Shown: positions 1-7,483, numbered from the stretch's first letter. The stretch is 7,656 nt of DNA from Lutibacter sp. (GCA_004195315.1 SDWL01000094.1:1-7656); one strand, 5' to 3'. Program-made: numbers and translations. The notes: generated from the sequence alone by a model not told the origin.

Positions 1-69
1 ATATGCTTTCAAGCCGTCGATAGCATCTTTGTATTTGGCAATTAAATGTTCATTGGATAAGTTACTCAT
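1..69 (-). CDS. hsdS: Probable HsdS specificity subunit, N-terminal fragment (cut by window edge)
   Basis: Only the first 23 codons are in the window; the frame is open to the left edge. The ATG (complement of 67-69) overlaps the hsdM stop codon in the four-base arrangement ATGA (66-69), typical of translationally coupled genes. Immediately downstream of hsdM is the usual place for hsdS, which encodes the subunit that recognises the DNA target and guides both methylation and cleavage. The peptide contains KDAIDGLKAY, which resembles the IDGLKPY-type start I recall for many HsdS proteins. No target-recognition domain is visible, so specificity cannot be read. The identity rests mainly on position and the short N-terminal resemblance; an accessory gene between M and S remains possible. 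Confidence 0.6.
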   Translation of the reverse strand, partial: MSNLSNEHLIAKYKDAIDGLKAY

Positions 70-1706
70 TTTTGTTTCGCCTCCTGTAGTTTAAGATATG
101 CTTTTCTTAAGTCCAGTACATCTATAACAAAATCAGTTTGTAACACGTACTGTTCATGCTGTACTGCAAAACTAAGATTATTGAATGCCTGCGCGGTTGA
201 ATTAAGAACTTTCTTATATTCAATTTTAACTTCAAAATATTGTCCTGCACTTAAACTGTAGTTTTTTGTTTTAAGTTCTTCATAAGAAACCACTACCGAG
301 AAATCGTCTTTTACTTCTTTCGCATTAAAAATAGTTATAATTTGGTCTTCTTCGGCAACAGATAATACTGTTTTTTGGTTTTTACCATCTTTTACTTTGG
401 TCCCTAAATTAGAAGCATCTATTAACACAACATCTTTGGTATTGGTTTTATCTAAAAACAAAATACTAACGTTGGTACCTGTAGTTGCAAAAATATTACT
501 TGGCATACTTACTACACCTGCCAACATTTTACTTTCAACCAGTTTTTGTCTAATTTTTTTATCTATACCACTTTGTGCGGTAATAAAACCTGTTGGCACT
601 ACAATTGCTGCCTTTCCTTTAGCAGTTAAACTATGCATAATGTGCTGTATAAACAGCAAATAAATAGCCATTGAGTCCTTTTTACTTTTAGGAATATTAG
701 GTATTCCTGCAAAAAAACGTTTTTCGTTGGATTTGGTATCTAAATCTGCTGAATAATCAGAAAAATCTAATTTAAAAGGCGGATTAGAAACTATATAATC
801 AAACTGTTCTAATTGTCCGTTTTCTTGTTTATGGTACGGTTTTAAAATGGTATTACCTTGTATAATGTTTTGTATGGAATGTACCAAATTGTTTAAAATA
901 AGATTTAAACGTAGCAATGCCGATGATTTTTGAGAAATATCTTGTGAGTAAATGGTACATTTATCTTCCCCAATGGCGTGTGCTATATTCATTAACAAGG
1001 TTCCAGATCCTGCACTTGGATCATAACAAGTTGCATTATCAACATTGGTATCAGTTACCAAACAAGCAGCCATAATTTTAGCTACTGCGTGAGGTGTAAA
1101 ATATTCGGCATATTTACCGCCACTATTGGTATTGTAATCTTTAATTAAATACTCGAAAATAGTTGCAAAAAAGTCGAATTTCTGCGTAAAAATATGTTCA
1201 AAACTAAAACCAACTAACTTATTTACCAATGCTTTACAAAAAGCATCTCTATTATCGGTTACATATTTACTTATGTTTTCAAACAATGCTACTTTTTCAC
1301 CACCTTGTGTTAATACAGAGAAAACGTCATTATTAACTCTGGCAACATCTAAAAGCGTTTGGTCAAAAATATCAGCAAACTTGTCTTTGTTTTGTTGTTC
1401 AAACAACCTAGATAATAAGTTTTTAGGTGCAAATTGTGCGGTGTTCTCGTTAATTTGCATTCCTAATAGTTCTAAATCATCGTCCGAATATTTTTTTAAT
1501 GCTTCATCAAAATTTTCAGCGGTTGCTAAAGCAGGATCCAGTTGTTTTAATTCATATACATATTTATCATTTAAAAACTTGTATAAAAAAACTTGTGTAA
1601 TTATTTTAAATTCATTTCCATCATTTCCTAAACCATAATTTGCACACACGCTTTTTAAATCATCTATAAGTGCTTTGGTTTGGGTTTCAAATTGGTTTGT
1701 GGTCAT
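66..1706 (-). CDS. hsdM: Type I restriction-modification system, DNA methyltransferase subunit HsdM (N6-adenine)
   Basis: This 546-residue protein should transfer a methyl group from S-adenosylmethionine to adenine N6 in the target chosen by HsdS. It is also needed, with HsdR, for the cleaving complex. Residues about 5-165 match the helical N-terminal domain of HsdM. The catalytic domain follows: GKYAEYFTP at 197-205 (the G.YFTP signature of type I methylases), SAM-binding motif I DPSAGSGTLL at 229-238, and catalytic motif IV NPPF at 308-311 within IVSNPPF. LSAGQYF lies near 485-491, before a helical C-terminus. Length and motif order are normal for the family, and nothing is broken. The ATG at 1704-1706 is 14 bases after the ATPase gene stop, with no clear Shine-Dalgarno sequence. 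The stop overlaps the next gene's start (ATGA), implying coupled synthesis of M and S. Confidence 0.96.
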   Translation of the reverse strand: MTTNQFETQTKALIDDLKSVCANYGLGNDGNEFKIITQVFLYKFLNDKYVYELKQLDPALATAENFDEALKKYSDDDLELLGMQINENTAQFAPKNLLSRLFEQQNKDKFADIFDQTLLDVARVNNDVFSVLTQGGEKVALFENISKYVTDNRDAFCKALVNKLVGFSFEHIFTQKFDFFATIFEYLIKDYNTNSGGKYAEYFTPHAVAKIMAACLVTDTNVDNATCYDPSAGSGTLLMNIAHAIGEDKCTIYSQDISQKSSALLRLNLILNNLVHSIQNIIQGNTILKPYHKQENGQLEQFDYIVSNPPFKLDFSDYSADLDTKSNEKRFFAGIPNIPKSKKDSMAIYLLFIQHIMHSLTAKGKAAIVVPTGFITAQSGIDKKIRQKLVESKMLAGVVSMPSNIFATTGTNVSILFLDKTNTKDVVLIDASNLGTKVKDGKNQKTVLSVAEEDQIITIFNAKEVKDDFSVVVSYEELKTKNYSLSAGQYFEVKIEYKKVLNSTAQAFNNLSFAVQHEQYVLQTDFVIDVLDLRKAYLKLQEAKQK

Positions 1707-1720
1707 TGTTTTTGGGTTAC

Positions 1721-2839
1721 TTATATTGTTACGAATTTTCTAAAATTTGTTCTATCAATTATTACTTCTTTTGCATTGTATTCATTTACAAAAGTTTTGG
1801 GTAATCTTAATTTTTTCTTTGCATTCCACTTAAATTCAAAGCCTGTAATAATTCCATTATGTTCTTCAACAAAATCTACTTCTTGTTGTTGTTTGGTGCG
1901 CCAAAAATACATTTTAGCATTTGTGCTTTTATAGGTGTTTTGCTTTAACCTTTCTGCTATTAAGAAATTTTCCCATAAAGCACCCGTATCTTGACGTAAG
2001 TTTAAAGGATTAAAGTTTCCTAATACCATATTTCTAACGCCATTATCGTAGAAATATATTTTTTTGTTTTTTTTGATTTCATTTCGTAGGTTCCTGCTAA
2101 AACTGTTGAGTTTAAAAACTACATATCCTTTTTCAAGAATGTCTATATAATTAGAAACTGTATTTTTATCTATGCCAACTATTTGCGCCAACTCATTATA
2201 ATTTACTTCGCTACCTAGTTGAAGAGCTAGGGCTTGAACCAGTTTTTCAAGCACTTCTGGCTTTTTAATATTAGAGTATGCCAAAATATCTCTATATAAA
2301 TAACTGTTCACTAATTGTTTTAAAAGGTCTTTTTCTTCACCAGAATTATTTAAAACATCAGGGTAAAACCCATATAATAGCCTATTTTCTAATTGCTGTT
2401 CTGCAACCAAATAATTATGCTTATCCTCAAACTCTTCCCAACTAATAGGATATAATTCATATTCCCATTTTCTTCCTGTTAACGGCTCGTTTAGTGCGCT
2501 AGATAAATCGAAAGATGACGAACCGCTTACAAATAACTGCACGTCTTTAAATTGATCGGTTATAATTTTTAGCGTTAATCCAATGCCCTCTATTCTTTGC
2601 GCTTCATCAACAAAAATAATTTTATTAGCCCCTATAATACTTTTAATTTGCTCTGTATTAGGGTTGTTTAGCAAGTTTCTTACAGTAGGATCGTCTCCAT
2701 CTAAAAAGAGATGCTTTTTATCGTTAATTATATCTTTAATTAAAGTTGTTTTTCCTACTTGTCTTGGACCAACTAATATAATAGCTTTCCCTTTATTTAT
2801 TTTGCTTTCAATAGTATCTTTTAATGTACGCCTATACAT
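1721..2839 (-). CDS. AAA+ ATPase with winged-helix-like and DUF4143 nuclease-like C-terminal domain
   Basis: Residue numbers count from the ATG at 2839 (372 residues). Walker A GPRQVGKTT is at 24-32, Walker B IIFVDEAQ at 74-81, a sensor-like FVSGSSS at 103-109, and the family motif TGR..EYELYPISWEEF at 121-137, followed by YRDIL at 182-186. Residues about 209-244 look like a winged helix (LAQIVGIDKNTVSNYI...). The C-terminus has D322 and EFK at 335-337, the D...ExK spacing of a PD-(D/E)xK-like fold, as in DUF4143 proteins. The family is abundant in Bacteroidota and archaea and its role is mostly unknown; it is not a normal type I R-M subunit. An upstream in-frame TTG at 2857 would add six residues but lies inside the candidate promoter -7 box, so I chose the ATG. 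A run of A8-C-A7 in the coding strand encodes residues 256-260. Confidence 0.9.
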   Translation of the reverse strand: MYRRTLKDTIESKINKGKAIILVGPRQVGKTTLIKDIINDKKHLFLDGDDPTVRNLLNNPNTEQIKSIIGANKIIFVDEAQRIEGIGLTLKIITDQFKDVQLFVSGSSSFDLSSALNEPLTGRKWEYELYPISWEEFEDKHNYLVAEQQLENRLLYGFYPDVLNNSGEEKDLLKQLVNSYLYRDILAYSNIKKPEVLEKLVQALALQLGSEVNYNELAQIVGIDKNTVSNYIDILEKGYVVFKLNSFSRNLRNEIKKNKKIYFYDNGVRNMVLGNFNPLNLRQDTGALWENFLIAERLKQNTYKSTNAKMYFWRTKQQQEVDFVEEHNGIITGFEFKWNAKKKLRLPKTFVNEYNAKEVIIDRTNFRKFVTI

Positions 2840-2854
2840 ATTCCTTTTTTTTAA

Positions 2855-2885
2855 CAAATATACATTTTTATATTGTATTCACTAA
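2855..2885 (-). promoter_or_regulatory. Candidate Bacteroidota promoter for the ATPase-hsdM-hsdS segment
   Basis: The minus strand reads TATATTTG at 2862-2855, a full match to the TAnnTTTG -7 consensus of Bacteroidota. The -33 element is weak: TTAG at 2885-2882, at about the right distance, in place of TTG. The predicted transcript start is near 2850, only about ten bases before the ATG at 2839 and at or beside an A8 tract (complement of 2845-2852). If used, it gives transcription of the ATPase, hsdM and hsdS independent of hsdR. It is a motif match only. Confidence 0.45.
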
Positions 2886-2895
2886 TAGTTATGCT

Positions 2896-2919
2896 TTTAA
2901 GTGAATTAAATCACTTAAA
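2896..2919. repeat. Perfect 9-bp inverted repeat between hsdR and the ATPase gene
   Basis: The arms TTTAAGTGA (2896-2904) and TCACTTAAA (2911-2919) are exact reverse complements separated by six bases. The stem is AT-rich with three G-C pairs and is not followed by a U-tract on the minus strand, so it is a poor intrinsic terminator. It lies after the hsdR stop and just upstream of the candidate promoter at 2855-2885, so it could be an operator or an mRNA-stabilising 3' hairpin of hsdR. The repeat itself is certain; its role is not. Confidence 0.6.
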
Positions 2920-2940
2920 GTAGCAACTTTTAGATTGAGG

Positions 2941-5900
2941 CTAAGCAACGTTTCCGTTGTATTCGTTTATATATTCTTTAACTATAATACGATTAATACG
3001 TTTTACATCAGCAGTATTAATATCAATATGTTGTTTATTTTTGAATTGATTTACTACCAATCGCATTACCATTTTTTCTACATAACTCTCGTTCTCTAAT
3101 ATTTTTGAATTTTGAAGAATTTCTTTATCTACATCAGTTTTCAACCCTTTTAAGGCTTCAAATAATTTACGCTCATTATCAGTTAACGGATTTTTCTCCA
3201 TTAAACGTTTATGAATACGTGCATATTTAGCATCATAATCATACTTAGCTTTTAACAATTGATTTTCTCGTTCTAGTTTTTTTGCTTTATCGTAAATAGC
3301 ATTCAACGCTTTAATGTTGGCTTCCATTTCTTCTTTGGTTACCTCACTTAAATTTTTCTTTTTAAATAAACGCTCTAATTCTTCACGTAAAGACACAAAA
3401 ACAGGATCACGAGGATCAAAATTACCTCCTAACATTTCACGAGTTTTCTGTAAAGTGTTTTTTAACGCATCAGCCAACACCATTTCTTCTTCCTTCACTT
3501 TGGTAAAAGCAAAAATAACATCTTCCAATGCTGCATTCAAAATATTTTCTGTTTCAACATTGTTTTCCAATGCTTCCTTTGTGTTTATTAAAGCCAACCG
3601 TTCATTTGTTAACCTTCCTAAAACAGTTAATTGTCTGAAGTCTAATTTTTCAAGCAATTCAAAGTTACCCGACAAACGAATTAGGTTGTACAATTCTTTT
3701 GCATTGTTTAAGGCTTTAGCTAATTCTCTTATTTCTGAACGTTCATTAATTTCTGAAATTTGCTCACCAAAAACCGTTGCATTCTCTGTGTTGAATTTGA
3801 AAAGAATGTCTTTAATTTCTTCTATTTCTTTAGTTATTTCTTCGGAAGATTTAAACAAATTGGAATAATGTTCCATTTCATTACCCAATTCAGATTGTAA
3901 TTCATTAAAATAATCTTGATTGGTTTTATCAAACTCTTTTTGAATATCAGCAAAATCAACTACATAACCATATTTATGCTTTTTATAAGTTCTATTAACA
4001 CGTGTTAGTGTTTGTAGTAAATTATGAGATTTTATTTTACGACCTATGTATAATTTTTTTAAACGTTTGGCATCAAAACCAGTAAGCAACATATTGTACA
4101 CAAAAAGAAAATCTATATCTCCAGATTTAAAACTAGAAACCCAATCTTTACGGTCTTGTTTGGTTCCAATATCATGTAATATAACTTGTGCTGAAGTTAC
4201 ATTGCTTTCTTCTTTCTTTTTAGCTCCATAACTTTCTGGTTCTTCAGCTGCTTGATTTAACAGTATTTCAGTTTTAGGAGCATACTTGTTTTGAAAAATT
4301 TCAAACATCATCTTCGCTTGGTCAGATGAGTCACAAACCACCATTCCACCAATACTATTGTCGTTCATAGCAATTCGTGCTTGTTCTATATCTTTTACAA
4401 TATAGTCCAACATAGGCTCTACAAACTTATGATGTGCATATACACTTTTCTTATCAGCATTTCCTTGTAAAATTTTAATCTCTTCAAGTGCTTTTTGTAA
4501 AGTTAACTTGTAATTGGTTTCAATTTCCTCACGAATTAAACGTAAGGTATAACCATCTTTAATAGAAAGATTATAATAATATTTATGAATATAATCTCCA
4601 AACAAGGTTTTAGAATTGTACTCTTTACCTAACAACGGAGTACCTGTTAACCCTATTTTTACTGAATGTTTATCTGCCAGTTCTAAATTTGCTAAAAAAC
4701 TACCTTTCGGATTATAACTTCTATGAACTTCATCTAAGAAAAATACTCGTTGAACACTTAAATTATAATCGTTATTTTTTATAACATCTGGATCATCTTG
4801 AAACTTCTGAATATTAACTACTGTAATTTCAGCCTTACCAGAGCTATTATGAATTACTTTGGTAGATTTTATATCTCTACTAAATTCTTCTCTGCTATTT
4901 ACTTTATGAACTATTAAACCACGTGCATTAAATTCTTTAGCCGCTTGCGTTAATAAATCCAATCGGTCAACAATAAAGTAAAACTTCGGAATTATGTGCT
5001 GCTTTTGATAATAATCAGTCAAATGCTTTACATTAAAATAAGCCAACGCTGTTTTTCCAGATCCTTGTGTATGCCAAATAATTCCTTTTTTAATACCATT
5101 CTCCAGAGTATCTTCAATTGCTTTGGTTGCAAACAACTGTGGGTAACGCATAATATGTTTTTCTAACCCTTTTTCCTCTTCCACATAAGCGAATGCGTAT
5201 TGTAAAATAAATTTCAATCTTTCTTTTTGAAATAATGAAGTTGAAATACTATTTGTTGCAGTATTTGGATTTTTATTTGAAAGAAACTCTTTTGAATTTT
5301 TAATACTCAACAAATTAGTATCTTTTAAAACAAAATTTTCTTCATCTTCTGAAATTGGTTGAAGAATAGTGTCTAAATCAAAGGTTTTTTCTTCTCTGAA
5401 GTAATTAAATATAGGTTTGTAATAATTGGTTGTGCTGTAAAATGCACCTTCCAACATTTGAGTGTCATCATCACTATAATTCATATTGTTAGAAAACACC
5501 ATCAGTTGCGTAAGATTTATAAACTTCCGAAACTTCTTATTTTGAAAACGTGTTTTCATACGTCTATGCTCTGCTAAAATACCATCTTTATTATTTGGTT
5601 TTTTAACTTCAATAAACACCAAAGGCACTCCGTTAATTAACAGAATAATATCTGGTCTGAAGGTTTCATCATCTTTTTGGTAAGGCAATTCTGTTACAAC
5701 ATGAAATGAGTTATTGTCAAAGTTTTCAAAGTCAATCAATTTAACACCTGACTGATCAATTAACTTATTATAAAAAGCACGACCCAGATCTTCATTTTCT
5801 AATGATAGAGATACTTCATCATATACTTTTTGAATTTCCTTTTTAGACAACTCTGGGTTAATTACCTTTAGTTGTTCATTAAAAACATCTGTGAATATAT

Positions 5901-6009
5901 TTGTGCTTTCATCCCAAACAGCATCTTTTAAAGACAAATAGGTGTAACCTAATTGAATTAGATGCAAAATCGAGGGAATTTTCACTCTGGAGTCTTCGGT
6001 AAATATCAT
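2941..6009 (-). CDS. hsdR: Type I restriction-modification system, restriction/translocase subunit HsdR
   Basis: This 1022-residue protein is the ATP-driven DNA translocase and endonuclease of the R-M-S complex, which cuts unmethylated DNA away from the recognition site. The N-terminal nuclease domain shows RPD at 118-120 and IEVKK at 133-137, giving the catalytic set D120, E134, K136 of the PD-(D/E)xK fold. The superfamily 2 motor follows: Walker A HTQGSGKT at 313-320, DEVH box in FFLDEVHRS at 423-431, GLTGTPL at 453-459, LLTGFDAKRL at 641-650 and QTLTRVNRTY at 666-675. Residues about 700-1020 are helical, with a charged probable coiled coil near 905-936, where HsdR proteins dock on the methylase core. 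Length is typical and no motif is missing. The gene starts with ATG at 6007-6009 and is the first gene of the minus-strand locus. Confidence 0.96.
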   Translation of the reverse strand: MIFTEDSRVKIPSILHLIQLGYTYLSLKDAVWDESTNIFTDVFNEQLKVINPELSKKEIQKVYDEVSLSLENEDLGRAFYNKLIDQSGVKLIDFENFDNNSFHVVTELPYQKDDETFRPDIILLINGVPLVFIEVKKPNNKDGILAEHRRMKTRFQNKKFRKFINLTQLMVFSNNMNYSDDDTQMLEGAFYSTTNYYKPIFNYFREEKTFDLDTILQPISEDEENFVLKDTNLLSIKNSKEFLSNKNPNTATNSISTSLFQKERLKFILQYAFAYVEEEKGLEKHIMRYPQLFATKAIEDTLENGIKKGIIWHTQGSGKTALAYFNVKHLTDYYQKQHIIPKFYFIVDRLDLLTQAAKEFNARGLIVHKVNSREEFSRDIKSTKVIHNSSGKAEITVVNIQKFQDDPDVIKNNDYNLSVQRVFFLDEVHRSYNPKGSFLANLELADKHSVKIGLTGTPLLGKEYNSKTLFGDYIHKYYYNLSIKDGYTLRLIREEIETNYKLTLQKALEEIKILQGNADKKSVYAHHKFVEPMLDYIVKDIEQARIAMNDNSIGGMVVCDSSDQAKMMFEIFQNKYAPKTEILLNQAAEEPESYGAKKKEESNVTSAQVILHDIGTKQDRKDWVSSFKSGDIDFLFVYNMLLTGFDAKRLKKLYIGRKIKSHNLLQTLTRVNRTYKKHKYGYVVDFADIQKEFDKTNQDYFNELQSELGNEMEHYSNLFKSSEEITKEIEEIKDILFKFNTENATVFGEQISEINERSEIRELAKALNNAKELYNLIRLSGNFELLEKLDFRQLTVLGRLTNERLALINTKEALENNVETENILNAALEDVIFAFTKVKEEEMVLADALKNTLQKTREMLGGNFDPRDPVFVSLREELERLFKKKNLSEVTKEEMEANIKALNAIYDKAKKLERENQLLKAKYDYDAKYARIHKRLMEKNPLTDNERKLFEALKGLKTDVDKEILQNSKILENESYVEKMVMRLVVNQFKNKQHIDINTADVKRINRIIVKEYINEYNGNVA

Positions 6010-6012
6010 AGC

Positions 6013-6049
6013 TTTATTGAAGAAATTAATTCAATTTTTTTTCAATAAA
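6013..6049. repeat. Nested inverted repeats in the hsdR leader
   Basis: TTTATTGAA (6013-6021) pairs perfectly with TTCAATAAA (6041-6049) across 19 bases. Its core ATTGAA (6016-6021) can also pair with a second copy, TTCAAT (6030-6035), across eight bases. One left arm thus has two alternative right arms, joined by a T8 run (6035-6042). The block fills almost the whole leader between the candidate hsdR promoter and the hsdR ATG, so it could be an operator or an mRNA structure affecting translation. The region is very AT-rich, so chance is not excluded. Confidence 0.5.
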
Positions 6050-6053
6050 AAAT

Positions 6054-6085
6054 TAAAGTTAAATGTACCTATAATTTATTTCCAA
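6054..6085 (-). promoter_or_regulatory. Candidate hsdR promoter
   Basis: The minus strand has TTG at 6085-6083, a 21-base spacer, then TAACTTTA at 6061-6054, which matches TAnnTTTG except for the last base. Spacing fits the Bacteroidota -33/-7 arrangement. It would start transcription about 40 bases before the hsdR ATG. It is a motif match only; no equally good match was found for the plus-strand gene on the other side. Confidence 0.4.
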
Positions 6086-6143
6086 TAAAAACATTTTACT
6101 AAATGAATTTCTCGATAAATCATAATTCAAATATCCATCAAAA

Positions 6144-7133
6144 ATGAAAAAAGTAATCTTATCTCGAAAACAATTATATGATTTAGTTTGGGAAACACCC
6201 AGAACTAAAATAATAGAAAAATATGCCATTTCTAATACTGGGTTTCAGAAAATATTGACAAATATGAATATTCCATATCCAAAAGGTGGTTATTGGATGA
6301 AATTAAAGCATAAGAAACTTGTTAAAGCTGTAAAACTCTCTAATTATTTTGATGGAAAAGATAAAATTGAGTTAATAATTAGAGAAAATGATAGTCTTGT
6401 AAATTACGATCAATCTCCCTTAACAATTTTAACCAATGAAATTGAAAATGACCCTAAAGCCCCTTTGAAAGTTCCCTCAAAACTTCGAAACCCAGACATT
6501 TTGACTAGAAATACCATAGAAGAGTTTGAACATTTCAAAAAAAATGGTCGTTATGCTGATTTCAATAAATTAACACTCCCTTTCAGATATGATATTGCTG
6601 ATAAAAAAAGAGCTTTAAGGCTAATGGATACTTTGGTTAAGTTATTAAGATATAGAGGTCATTCTTTAACAGAAAACATAAATGGGTATATTAGAATAAA
6701 CATTAAGGGGATAGAGATCCCTTTTCATTTAAGAGAAAAAACCAAAAGAATCCCAAGCGAAGATCGTTGGAGAACAAGTGAATATATCCCAACGGGAAAA
6801 CTCGTTTTAAAAATTGGTGAATATTCAGGCGAAAAAGAAATAACAGATGGAAAACATCTAATAGAAACTAGACTAGCAGAAATGGTTGCTTTTTTGGAAT
6901 TGTATGCGAAAAAGGAATTAATCTGGGAAGAACAATGCAGAATTGATCGCATAAAACATGAAAAAGAGGAGAAAATCAGAAATTATATAAATGCTGTAGA
7001 AAAAAATGCTATTGACCAAAATAATTTAACTATTGAATTAAAAAATTGGATCTCTTGGGCAAAAGAAAAAACCGACTGGTATGATCCACTTATTAATAAA
7101 TATGATGAATTGTTAAATGATGTTGAGAAATAA
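6144..7133 (+). CDS. Uncharacterised protein with helix-turn-helix-like N-terminus
   Basis: I do not know a function for this 329-residue protein. Residues 7-51 look like a DNA-binding helical domain: helix LSRKQLYDLVWE, helix TKIIEKYAI, a turn, helix NTGFQKILTNM, then IPYPKGGYW. I recall this arrangement (SRxxLYxLVW ... IPxPxxGYWxK) from a widespread family of unnamed bacterial proteins, but could not check it. Residues about 140-230 mix predicted helix and strand. Residues about 236-290 are long, charged helix with coiled-coil potential. WISWAKEKTDWYDP at 302-315 is an aromatic-rich C-terminal motif. No Walker, nuclease, methylase or membrane signature is visible. The gene is divergent from hsdR with 134 bases between the starts, and is followed after 37 bases by a small gene on the same strand. 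It could be a regulator of the locus or part of a separate two-gene module; neither is shown. Confidence 0.85.
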   Translation: MKKVILSRKQLYDLVWETPRTKIIEKYAISNTGFQKILTNMNIPYPKGGYWMKLKHKKLVKAVKLSNYFDGKDKIELIIRENDSLVNYDQSPLTILTNEIENDPKAPLKVPSKLRNPDILTRNTIEEFEHFKKNGRYADFNKLTLPFRYDIADKKRALRLMDTLVKLLRYRGHSLTENINGYIRINIKGIEIPFHLREKTKRIPSEDRWRTSEYIPTGKLVLKIGEYSGEKEITDGKHLIETRLAEMVAFLELYAKKELIWEEQCRIDRIKHEKEEKIRNYINAVEKNAIDQNNLTIELKNWISWAKEKTDWYDPLINKYDELLNDVEK

Positions 7134-7170
7134 TAGCTGTTGAACCTTCAGTAAGTAAAAGAATAAAATT

Positions 7171-7470
7171 ATGGAAAACGAATTAAAAAATTTGAAATTA
7201 AAAATAGATCAGCTCATAGAAACTCAAAAATTAATATTAGAAAAGCTAAATCAAAGTACTATTCTTATAAAAGAGCCTATACCTTTAAAAAACATTAAAA
7301 AGACAACGAGAAACAAACAAGTGGATGAATATTATTTAATTCTAAAAAACGGACTTCGATTAAAAGAAAAATTTAACTTGGCTAATACACCCCAAAGTAA
7401 TAGAATATTAGCTTATTTACACAGCAATGACCCAAAAGTATTTGATGGGCTCAAACGGAATAAAAACTAA
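7171..7470 (+). CDS. Small basic coiled-coil protein, unknown function
   Basis: I do not recognise this 99-residue protein. Residues 1-27 (MENELKNLKLKIDQLIETQK...) show regular heptad hydrophobics and are probably a dimerising coiled coil. A basic linker follows (KNIKKTTRNKQ, 40-50). A short folded segment from about 51 to 95 includes EYYLILKNGLRLKEKF and SNRILAYL. The protein is lysine-rich and carries no signal peptide, membrane segment or enzyme motif. Its ATG is 37 bases after the stop of the preceding gene with no separate promoter evident, so the two are likely cotranscribed and may work together. Being an open frame of 100 codons with a proper start and tandem position supports it as a real gene. 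Confidence 0.7.
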   Translation: MENELKNLKLKIDQLIETQKLILEKLNQSTILIKEPIPLKNIKKTTRNKQVDEYYLILKNGLRLKEKFNLANTPQSNRILAYLHSNDPKVFDGLKRNKN

Positions 7471-7483
7471 AAGTCAAATTTTG

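Noticed and set aside
2840..2857. TTG at 2857 as the start of the ATPase gene, adding six residues
   Set aside because: It lies inside the candidate -7 box and gives a non-family N-terminal extension; the ATG at 2839 begins MYRRTLKDTIESK, a normal start for this family.
2894..2920. Inverted repeat after hsdR as an intrinsic terminator
   Set aside because: The stem is AT-rich and the minus-strand bases after it (AAAAGCATAAC) contain no U-tract.
3314..3868. Open frame on the plus strand inside hsdR
   Set aside because: It is antisense to a well-supported hsdR reading frame, has serine- and lysine-rich low-complexity composition typical of a shadow frame, and shows no motif.
6070..6075. TATAAT as a sigma-70 -10 box for the plus-strand gene
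   Set aside because: No matching -35 element at proper distance, and Bacteroidota promoters follow a different consensus; the hexamer is expected by chance in such AT-rich DNA.
6537..6544. A8 run in the 6144-7133 gene as a phase-variation tract
   Set aside because: A single run of eight A is ordinary at this base composition, and nothing else points to switching.
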